DNA from: Methanobacteriota archaeon
GTDB taxonomy: Archaea > Iainarchaeota > Iainarchaeia > JAADDC01
Assembly (NCBI GenBank): GCA_015662385.1
Contig: DQUH01000019.1
Location: 1 to 5,745 of the forward strand
DNA: 5,745 bases
Direction of reading: 5' to 3'
Shown: positions 1-5,253 of the stretch, in pieces
Position numbering within the stretch: position 1 is the stretch's first letter
How the letters are laid out: each line of letters begins with the position of its first letter
Notes under the pieces: model-generated
What the model was told of the DNA's origin: nothing
The model's input: the letters and a program-made list of their open reading frames with translations, nothing else
The model's database searches: none
Translations under genes and position numbers: made by a program

Positions 1-503
1 CCCTCCTCAACGCCTGCGGCCGCCACGGACGTCCAGAGGTTGGTGTGAACGTGGCGATGGGGGACAGGGGGAAGTGGCTGGACGAGGCCCTCCGCCTCCT
101 CTCTCAGCACCGGGAGATGCTTAGAAAGGGAATAGAGTGGGTCACGGAACGGGGAGTAGATGAGCGCAAGTATTTCTATTTTTTCCACGCCCGGGACGCG
201 ATCCCCGCACCGCTGGTGGGCATCGTGGCGGGCATGGTCTACGGTTCCGGGATTGTCCCGCCCGACAGGCCGGTGGTGGCCATGGCTTACGAGGAAGGGG
301 GGTACGTCAAGGTTTCCGCCAGGGCGAATTCAACCTTAGTCCGCAGGGGGATAGACCTGGCGAGGGCCGTGCGCGCGGCTGCCGAGCTGGTGGGCGGTGA
401 GGCGGGGGGACACAGGCCAGCCGCCGGTGCGAGGATACGGAGGGGTACGGAGGACGAGTTCCTGCAGCATCTGGAGCGCGAGCTGAGGGCCCAGCTCACC
501 TGA
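1..503 (+). CDS. RecJ-like single-strand exonuclease (DHH/DHHA1 family), C-terminal part, 5' end outside window
   Basis: The reading frame is open from the left edge (first full codon at position 3) to TGA at 501-503, giving 166 residues. The first residues read LLNACGRHGRPEVGV followed by AMGD. This is the conserved NACGR...GVG...GD stretch of archaeal RecJ-like proteins, so the GTG at 45 is not the start and the gene begins outside the window. Residues 135-143 are GGHRPAAGA, the glycine-rich GGHxxAAG signature of the DHHA1 substrate-binding domain, preceded by VKVSARA (102-108). The N-terminal DHH domain with the manganese ligands is missing here. Known family members degrade single-stranded DNA or RNA from an end; in some archaea they associate with the GINS/CMG replisome or act in RNA turnover. 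Which subgroup this is cannot be told from the C-terminus. The gene converges on dtdA with an 8-base overlap of coding ends. Sure of the family, not of polarity or substrate. Confidence 0.88.
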   Translation, partial: LLNACGRHGRPEVGVNVAMGDRGKWLDEALRLLSQHREMLRKGIEWVTERGVDERKYFYFFHARDAIPAPLVGIVAGMVYGSGIVPPDRPVVAMAYEEGGYVKVSARANSTLVRRGIDLARAVRAAAELVGGEAGGHRPAAGARIRRGTEDEFLQHLERELRAQLT

Positions 504-1275
504 CCCTTTCCAGCCCGTATTCTTCAGCCACCCTCTGAATGATCTCCGTTAGATTCCCTGCATCTCCGTGGACGGCGTAGTACCTCGGTTCCGGGACCGT
601 TTTTTCCACAGCCTGCCTCACCATTTCCTCATCCACCGAGTTAAAGGCATATTTTGGAATTATATGTCCGAAAGCAACGTTCTTTTTCAGGGCGAACCTC
701 GTGAACCTCGGCGCGTAGTGGCCCCCGCCGAACCCCACCGCTACCTCTGCGCTTTCCGGTTTTAGGGACGCTACTATCGCCTCCGCCACCACCGCTACCG
801 CTTCTTCGTTCTCCCACTGCTCGGGGCTGCTCCCAACCTCCACGAACATAACGGGGGCGTCCAGCGTGGGCCCGTGGTGCGTCACCTCGTAGGACACGGA
901 AAAACCCTCCGGTTTCCGCCTTTCCAGGTACTTCAGTGCCGACAGCATGTGCTGTGCCGGGGCGTATGACAGCGTCCTGCTCTTGCCACCGTAGAGGGCG
1001 TCGCCCCAGTTCCCTGTGGTGTGGACCGTTAGGCAGGGTATCCCGGACTCCGCAGAGTGCCTAGACGCGACGATGTAGAGGTCCGAGGGGTACCTCTCGC
1101 CCAGCCAGTCTGCGTAGATGTGTTCAGAATCTATTATTATCAGGTCTGCGTTTTCATACTCGAAGACGTGGTAGTTTCCGAAGGCCTTCTCCGTCTTTCT
1201 GAAGTATTTTTCTATTAAATACTCCCCTATCAGCACGGAGGCAGGGTCTCTTTTCGACACGACGACCGTTGGCAT
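496..1275 (-). CDS. dtdA: D-aminoacyl-tRNA deacylase, archaeal DtdA (GEK1) type
   Basis: This is a zinc-dependent cytosolic hydrolase that cleaves D-amino acids such as D-Tyr and D-Asp from mischarged tRNA, keeping them out of protein synthesis and recycling the tRNA. The 259 residues match the family's usual length (about 270). Conserved blocks occur in the expected order: an N-terminal VVVSKRDPAS strand-loop, SRHSAESGIP (71-80), LTVHTTGN (82-89), YEVTHHGP (129-136), MFVEVGSS (143-150) followed by W154, GGGHYAPRFT (183-192) and FGH (202-204). The His-rich blocks are the likely metal and catalytic sites. The ATG at 1273-1275 is chosen because the N-terminus then matches the family. No Shine-Dalgarno is visible, and an AT-rich box lies about 25 bases upstream, which suggests a leaderless mRNA. 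The gene is divergent from the 140-residue protein gene and convergent with the RecJ-like gene. No damage or unusual residues are seen. Confidence 0.96.
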   Translation of the reverse strand: MPTVVVSKRDPASVLIGEYLIEKYFRKTEKAFGNYHVFEYENADLIIIDSEHIYADWLGERYPSDLYIVASRHSAESGIPCLTVHTTGNWGDALYGGKSRTLSYAPAQHMLSALKYLERRKPEGFSVSYEVTHHGPTLDAPVMFVEVGSSPEQWENEEAVAVVAEAIVASLKPESAEVAVGFGGGHYAPRFTRFALKKNVAFGHIIPKYAFNSVDEEMVRQAVEKTVPEPRYYAVHGDAGNLTEIIQRVAEEYGLERVR

Positions 1276-1325
1276 GGTCTTAAGTGCATCGAAGCATTTG
1301 AAAACGGTTAACCCTTTTTCTTACC
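1276..1325. promoter_or_regulatory. Divergent promoter region between dtdA and the 140-residue protein gene
   Basis: This 50-base intergenic region has one clear AT-rich element, ATTTGAAAA at 1296-1304. Its centre is about 25-26 bases from both the dtdA ATG (1275, minus) and the plus-strand ATG at 1326, the spacing expected between an archaeal TATA box and a leaderless start. The surrounding 12 bases (1294-1305, GCATTTGAAAAC) match 10 of 12 positions of GCATTTAAATAC at 5426-5437, which lies at the same distance from another start. Neither gene has a Shine-Dalgarno here. That one element serves both directions is inferred. Confidence 0.5.
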
Positions 1326-1748
1326 ATGCCGCGCATAGTAAAACTCCTCGCAGTCCTCCTTATCATCTGTGCTGTCTGGATATGTGTCCGTAACCCAGCC
1401 CCTTCCCGCACGGACGGTGGCGTGGCGGGAGGGAGCGTCCGGCTCGACCACCCTTTGGAAGCCGCTGTCCACTCCACGGTGCTCGGAGCCTTCCCCGGGG
1501 CAACACTTGTTGAGCGCCACGCCGCGCCGGTAAACGGCACGACCATACACTTCCTGTACTACCGCCCCTTGCCCGACGGCCCGGACAGGGTTCTCTCCCA
1601 CCTGCAGTCCTCCGGCGCGGAAGTCCTGCGGGTGATAGGCGGGTGGAACTGGTACGTTTCTGCGTCTGTTGTCCTAGACGGAAACATCGTTGTGGTGGAC
1701 TTCTACCCGGACCGCGAGAACAACCGCCTCGTGGTGGCGGTGCGCTAG
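1326..1748 (+). CDS. Hypothetical anchored or secreted protein, 140 residues, unknown function
   Basis: I do not recognise a family. The N-terminus (MPRIVK, then a hydrophobic helix at about residues 5-21 containing LLAVLLIICAVWIC) looks like a signal peptide or single membrane anchor with positive residues inside. The remaining ~115 residues should therefore lie outside the cytoplasm. No lipobox is present, since the residues before Cys15 and Cys20 do not fit. Residues 22-40 are Gly/Pro/Ser-rich like a linker. Residues about 73-140 alternate hydrophobic and polar residues with short turns (IHFLYYRPL, GGWNWYVSA, GNIVVVDFYP, RLVVAVR), suggesting a small alpha/beta or beta-rich domain with a helix at about 86-95. 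No Cys or catalytic motif appears in the outer domain. Start: ATG at 1326, no Shine-Dalgarno, AT-rich box about 26 bases upstream. The gene ends 5 bases from the convergent helicase stop. Coding is supported by the leader, the promoter and the fit to the gap, not by homology. Confidence 0.72.
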   Translation: MPRIVKLLAVLLIICAVWICVRNPAPSRTDGGVAGGSVRLDHPLEAAVHSTVLGAFPGATLVERHAAPVNGTTIHFLYYRPLPDGPDRVLSHLQSSGAEVLRVIGGWNWYVSASVVLDGNIVVVDFYPDRENNRLVVAVR

Positions 1749-1749
1749 G

Positions 1750-1755
1750 TTTTTT
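1750..1755 (+). terminator. U-tract terminator after the 140-residue protein gene
   Basis: Six T residues begin two bases after the TAG stop at 1746-1748, in the short gap before the convergent helicase stop. Archaeal RNA polymerase commonly terminates at such U-tracts without a hairpin. The last three bases overlap the helicase stop codon on the other strand. The assignment rests only on the T-run and its position. Confidence 0.45.
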
Positions 1756-4477
1756 ACCCCCAGAACATCTTCGTCCTGTAGTACTCCCTTTCGGCGTCTA
1801 GCAGCGCCTTCCAGAACTCCTCTTCGCTGTACGGTGTTCTCAGGATCCTGGCTGCCGTCTGCGACCCGACCCCCGTCACGGCCATCGCTATGACCGCGCG
1901 CCTCCCGAACTCCTTCACCAGCTCCGCATTTCTAATGAGCTCCAGCATTTTCTTCTCGTCTTTCCTGTTAAGCTTCTTTTTCTGGATTACCTCCCTTGCC
2001 CGCCCGGCGTCGTGGACCACCGCCAGCAGGGGGGACCCGCAGCGCACGCATTTTACACGTTCCGGCAGTTCCTTCACCCTGTATATGCGCTCCGCCCCGC
2101 AGGACGTGCACATGAGCGTTACCTTCTTTTCCAGCACCCTTTTTCTGAACATCTCCAGTATGGTGTGCTCCGGTGTGTCGGGGTTTACGAGCTCCGGCAC
2201 CTGTAAAGCCTTGGAGAGCTCCATCTTTCCGACCTTCCCTATGCCTTTCCTTCTCACGACCCTGTACTTCCCGCTCCTTAGCCCCTCCAGCAGGTCCTTG
2301 ACGGAGCCGACGTCTAGCTTCTCAGTGTAGAGCTCCTTTAACGTCTCCCTGTACACCGGGGAGTCTGCGAAAGCGTCCACGAGTTTCCACACGTTGATCT
2401 TGTCCATTTTCGCGTTCTTTGATATGAGCCCGAAGCGCCTCGCCACGTGTATGAACCTCCACTTGAAGAGGTTCGTCTTTGTTATGTGGTTTTCCAGCAG
2501 GATTTCGAGGACTTCGGGGTCCACGGTCCTGAGTATTTTTTCTATTTCGTCTGCGCTGAAGCCCGGGCCGGGGAACTCTATGACAACCGCGTAGGCCGAC
2601 GAGAAAACGCGGACGGGGATGCCGTGGCGCCTAGATATCTCCGCGGCGATGAGCCGGGAAAGGGCTGTGTTGCCCTTCGAGCCTAGGGGGACGTGAACCA
2701 CCACGTACTCGTCGCTCTGTTCTATGAGCACGTCGCAGTCCCCCGGGTGCCCTCCGAACTCGCCCCTTACCTTGTCTATGTCCCTGACGTCCGCCACGTC
2801 GCCCACGGTCTCCATCCCCTCTGCGATCCTCCTCCTTTCCCTGAACACCTCCCTCGCAACTTCCCTCTCCACCGGGATCATCTCGCCTACCCACGCCGGT
2901 ATCGCCCCCACGAGGGTGTTCGAGGGCTCCACGAAGACCTTGCGGTCCTCTATGGATATAACCCGCCAGGGCCGCCCCTTGACCACGAAGACAGTACCGC
3001 TCTCCAGGTAGCTCGCCACGAAGTCCTCGTCAAGCGTCGCCACGCGCTTCCCGCTTATCGTGTCCGTGACGTGGAACTTTTCCTCGTCCGGTATCATGCT
3101 GAGGTTGCTGTAGTAGTAGCGCCAGGTGTCCCTGGACCTCGTGACCACGTCCCCCTTTACCCGCAGGTAGCGCTCCCCCTCCAGCTGCTTTATTACGGCC
3201 CACAGCTCCTCCATTGTTAGCGTTTTGAAGGGCTGCGCACCGGTGACTATGCCGTACAGCTCTTCAACGCTTATCTCGCCCCAGTCCATCAGCACCCCTG
3301 CTATCTGGTGGGCGAGGACGTCGTAGGGTTTTTCCTCCTGTTGCACCGGTTCCAGCCACCTCTTCGTTGCGAGTTTTGCTATCACCGCCGCCTCCACGAA
3401 GTCCAGCGGGTCAAGCGCGATTATGTATCCTATCGACGGGAGGTCCCAGCGGTGCCCGGACCTGCCCACGCGCTGGATGAGGCGGGACACCTGCCGGGGC
3501 GAGCCGTACTGGACGACGGCGTCCACCTCCCCCACGTCTATGCCGAGCTCCATGCTGGACGTGGCTATCAGGTGCTTTACCTCCCCCTCCTTGAACGTCT
3601 TCTCGACGCTGAGCCTCACGTCCCTCGAGAGGGAGGAGTGGTGGACGTCCGTCCTGTCGTGCAGCGCTGAGAAGTAGAGGGATAGCTGCTCCGCCATGTT
3701 GCGGGTGTTGACGAAGGTTATCACCTGCTTGTGCGAGTCCACGATTTCCTTAAGCTTCTTCACCCTCGCATAGACTTCGGGGGGGAGCCCCAGCCCGTTC
3801 CCGCCTTCCTCCGCCGTCGGGTAGAAAACTTTTATCCTGTACTCCTTCTCCGTGGAGACGTCGATCACTTCAACGTCCCGCCCCTTCCCCGCCAAAAACT
3901 CCGCCACTGTTTTCGGTGAGCCCACGGTCGCGGATATCCCTATCCTCTGGAACTCACGCCCCGTCTTTTTACGTAACCGTTCGAGGGCAACGGAAAGCTG
4001 GTATCCCCTTTTTTCCGCTGCCAGCTCGTGGATCTCATCGACTATTACGAACCGCACGTTTTCCAGGTGCTTGCCCATTTTCTCCGCGGGGAGTATGGCC
4101 TGCAGGGACTCGGGGGTGGTGATCAGTATGTGGGGCGGTTCTTTCGCCTGGCGGGAGCGGGCGTACCTTGTTGTGTCCCCGTGGCGTACGTCCACCCTGA
4201 ACCCGAGCTTCTCCCCCCACCACTTTACCCTGCCCAGCAGGTCCCTGTTGAGGGCACGGAGGGGCGTTATGTATAACAATGTAACGGGTTCGGCGCCCCC
4301 CTCTAGCATTTCAGCGAGCACGGGTAACAGTGCTGCCTCCGTCTTCCCCGAACCGGTGGGGGCGATAATAAGGACGTTCTTCCCGCTTCTGATTACCGGG
4401 TACGCCCTCTTCTGGACTTCCGTGGGTTCCTTCAGCCCTTTTTCCTTCCAGAGCTTTACGATCCTTTCTTCACCCAC
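1754..4477 (-). CDS. lhr: Lhr-type ATP-dependent superfamily 2 helicase (archaeal aLhr, probably aLhr1-like)
   Basis: This large SF2 helicase has the archaeal Lhr-core layout; relatives translocate 3'-5' on single-stranded nucleic acid and unwind forks or DNA:RNA hybrids in repair or RNA metabolism. All motifs are intact in 907 residues: Q motif (PTEVQKRAYP, Q22), Walker A APTGSGKTE (39-47), TTPESLQ (120-126), Walker B DEIH (147-150), SATVG (182-186), FVNTR (255-259), HHSSLSRDVR (279-288), TSSMELGIDVG (306-316) and the arginine-finger motif QRVGRSGHR (335-343). A winged-helix region follows (about 375-470), then the Lhr-specific beta-bundle and C-terminal core, with LFKWRFIHVARRFG at 670-683. 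The tail holds a Cys4 zinc-ribbon-like motif (C790, C793, C810, C813) and a helix-hairpin-helix-like VTGVGSQTAARIL (867-879). The GTG at 4475-4477 is the only usable start before an in-frame stop upstream. It is divergent from the PriS-like gene by 14 bases. The family is certain; the aLhr1 subgroup is recalled, not computed. Confidence 0.95.
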   Translation of the reverse strand: MGEERIVKLWKEKGLKEPTEVQKRAYPVIRSGKNVLIIAPTGSGKTEAALLPVLAEMLEGGAEPVTLLYITPLRALNRDLLGRVKWWGEKLGFRVDVRHGDTTRYARSRQAKEPPHILITTPESLQAILPAEKMGKHLENVRFVIVDEIHELAAEKRGYQLSVALERLRKKTGREFQRIGISATVGSPKTVAEFLAGKGRDVEVIDVSTEKEYRIKVFYPTAEEGGNGLGLPPEVYARVKKLKEIVDSHKQVITFVNTRNMAEQLSLYFSALHDRTDVHHSSLSRDVRLSVEKTFKEGEVKHLIATSSMELGIDVGEVDAVVQYGSPRQVSRLIQRVGRSGHRWDLPSIGYIIALDPLDFVEAAVIAKLATKRWLEPVQQEEKPYDVLAHQIAGVLMDWGEISVEELYGIVTGAQPFKTLTMEELWAVIKQLEGERYLRVKGDVVTRSRDTWRYYYSNLSMIPDEEKFHVTDTISGKRVATLDEDFVASYLESGTVFVVKGRPWRVISIEDRKVFVEPSNTLVGAIPAWVGEMIPVEREVAREVFRERRRIAEGMETVGDVADVRDIDKVRGEFGGHPGDCDVLIEQSDEYVVVHVPLGSKGNTALSRLIAAEISRRHGIPVRVFSSAYAVVIEFPGPGFSADEIEKILRTVDPEVLEILLENHITKTNLFKWRFIHVARRFGLISKNAKMDKINVWKLVDAFADSPVYRETLKELYTEKLDVGSVKDLLEGLRSGKYRVVRRKGIGKVGKMELSKALQVPELVNPDTPEHTILEMFRKRVLEKKVTLMCTSCGAERIYRVKELPERVKCVRCGSPLLAVVHDAGRAREVIQKKKLNRKDEKKMLELIRNAELVKEFGRRAVIAMAVTGVGSQTAARILRTPYSEEEFWKALLDAEREYYRTKMFWG

Positions 4478-4509
4478 TTTCTTATACCCCCGTGAACATA
4501 CTATCTAAC
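4478..4509. promoter_or_regulatory. Compact divergent promoter region of the helicase and PriS-like genes
   Basis: Only 14 bases (4478-4491) separate the two GTG start codons. A TATA-like CTTATA lies at 4481-4486, only 6-11 bases from the GTG at 4492 but about 26 bases upstream of a second in-frame GTG at 4510, which fits a leaderless start there. For the helicase, an AT-rich stretch at about 4497-4508 (minus strand TTAGATAGTATG) lies about 26 bases upstream of 4477. So each box would sit at or past the other gene's start. Box sequences are weak matches and the assignment is by spacing. Confidence 0.4.
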
Positions 4510-5253
4510 GTGCGCCCCAGCACCCTTTCCGAGCGCGAGGCGTTTTACAGACGGTTTTCCGCTCGGAAGGCGTTCGCGTGGGCCCGGTCCATCGCGCCCC
4601 ATCCTGTCTTTGCTGTGAACCTCGGCTGGTACACGGGGCTGGTGAAGCCGGGGCTTGAGCGCTACCTGAAACGCGGCATCCGCACAATATATCTTTACGG
4701 CGTTAACTCTCCTAAAGAGCTGCGCCGTAAACTTCTTAGGTACTTGCCCGAGTCGGTTTATTACTGGAGGAACGTTGTATCTGACGCTGATCTCTGCCGT
4801 GGCTGTGCTCTGAAGTTCAACCGCGAAGTACCCCTCTGTTTCCACTGCCCTAACTTCCTGGGGCAGGAACTCATGTTTGACATAGATCCAGTCAGGCACG
4901 GGGAGCGTTATGGCTACAGTGACTTCCTCCGCGCGCGCTCTGCGACCCTGCGGTTAGTGGATGCCCTGCTGGAGCGTTTCTCCAAGGTCTCCGTGGTCTT
5001 TTCGGGAAGGGGCTTCCACATCCACGTTGGTGACCCGGATGCTTTTTGTTTGTCCCCCCTGACGAGGCGCAGGGTTGCCGAAGAGCTTGGCGACCCGCTC
5101 CTCGACATCCCCGTGACGTACGGCAGCGTTTCTTTGGCCCGGCTGCCCTACACGCTTAACGCCCTGGTGAACGCAGTGGCGGTACCTGTAAATATAAAAA
5201 AATTAGATAAATTCGACCCTTACCACTCCTCTTCGTCTTCTTCGTCGTCGTAG
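4492..5253 (+). CDS. Compact PriS-like protein (archaeo-eukaryotic primase superfamily), possibly catalytically degenerate
   Basis: This gene is related to the catalytic small subunit of archaeal/eukaryal primase (PriS, AEP fold). Visible motifs: LSEREAFYRRFSARKA (12-27), similar to the PriS N-terminus; ELMFDIDP with the metal-binding pair D130/D132; VVFSGRGFHIHV (168-179), the SGxGxHIxV motif; RLPYTLN (217-223), matching RLPxTLH; and KFDP (240-243), like the KFNP near the end of the PriS core. At 253 residues it is shorter than PriS (about 330-400), lacking most of the central segment between SGRGFHIHV and RLP. Four cysteines (C102, C105, C116, C119) form a CxxC...CxxC knuckle before the DxD; in the PriS I recall it follows. 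Aligning VTYGSVSLARLP to VTVDIKRILRLP puts Gly at the third catalytic Asp; TLH..K becomes TLN..L. The C-terminus is YH plus eight Ser, overlapping the convergent acidic gene by 34 bases. The start is GTG 4492, though GTG 4510 fits the promoter better. AEP membership is sure; primase activity is doubtful. Confidence 0.88.
   Translation: MNILSNVRPSTLSEREAFYRRFSARKAFAWARSIAPHPVFAVNLGWYTGLVKPGLERYLKRGIRTIYLYGVNSPKELRRKLLRYLPESVYYWRNVVSDADLCRGCALKFNREVPLCFHCPNFLGQELMFDIDPVRHGERYGYSDFLRARSATLRLVDALLERFSKVSVVFSGRGFHIHVGDPDAFCLSPLTRRRVAEELGDPLLDIPVTYGSVSLARLPYTLNALVNAVAVPVNIKKLDKFDPYHSSSSSSSS
5196..5202 (-). terminator. U-tract terminator of the acidic mini-protein gene, inside the PriS-like 3' end
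   Basis: Seven consecutive A on the plus strand read as U7 in minus-strand transcripts, starting 18 bases past the TAA at 5220-5222. The flanks are unusually AT-rich for this window (about 5188-5213) although they encode VNIKKLDKF of the PriS-like protein. This fits an archaeal U-tract terminator embedded in the opposing coding sequence. It is also explained by Asn/Ile/Lys codons, so the call is tentative. Confidence 0.4.

Noticed and set aside
600..605. T6 run downstream of the RecJ-like gene as its terminator
   Set aside because: It lies almost 100 bases past the stop, inside dtdA, and is explained by two Lys codons (KK in the EKTV region) on the other strand. Possible but too weak to annotate.
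1280..1601. Two minus-strand frames opposite the 140-residue gene
   Set aside because: Neither has a leader, motif or promoter. The plus-strand frame has a signal-like N-terminus, an AT-rich box at the right distance and a U-tract just after its stop, so it was preferred.
2693..3220. Open frame of 175 codons on the plus strand opposite the helicase
   Set aside because: It lies fully antisense to the conserved Lhr coding region, and its His/Pro/Val-rich product shows no domain. It is a GC-rich shadow frame, as are the other plus-strand frames between 1890 and 4500 and the frame at 568-765.
1754..4477. Hel308 or archaeal Ski2-type helicase
   Set aside because: The TTPESLQ, HHSSLSRDVR and QRVGRSGHR motifs and the LFKWRFIHVARRFG block in the C-terminal core are Lhr-type, and the length fits an archaeal Lhr.
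4501..4899. Minus-strand frames opposite the PriS-like gene
   Set aside because: The plus strand carries the DID, SGRGFHIHV and RLPYTLN motifs in order; the opposite frames are shadows.
5220..5253. Poly-Ser end of the PriS-like protein as a frameshift or sequencing error
   Set aside because: The preceding KFDP matches the end of the PriS core, and the opposite acidic frame is also continuous through the same bases, so an indel is not needed. Kept as an evolutionary oddity instead.
4492..5253. Polymerase domain of a bacterial-type LigD/NHEJ system
   Set aside because: No ligase or Ku gene is in the window, and the SGRGFHIHV, RLPxTLN and CxxC-CxxC features fit PriS-like archaeal proteins better. 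LigD-type AEPs share the fold, so a distant link is not excluded.
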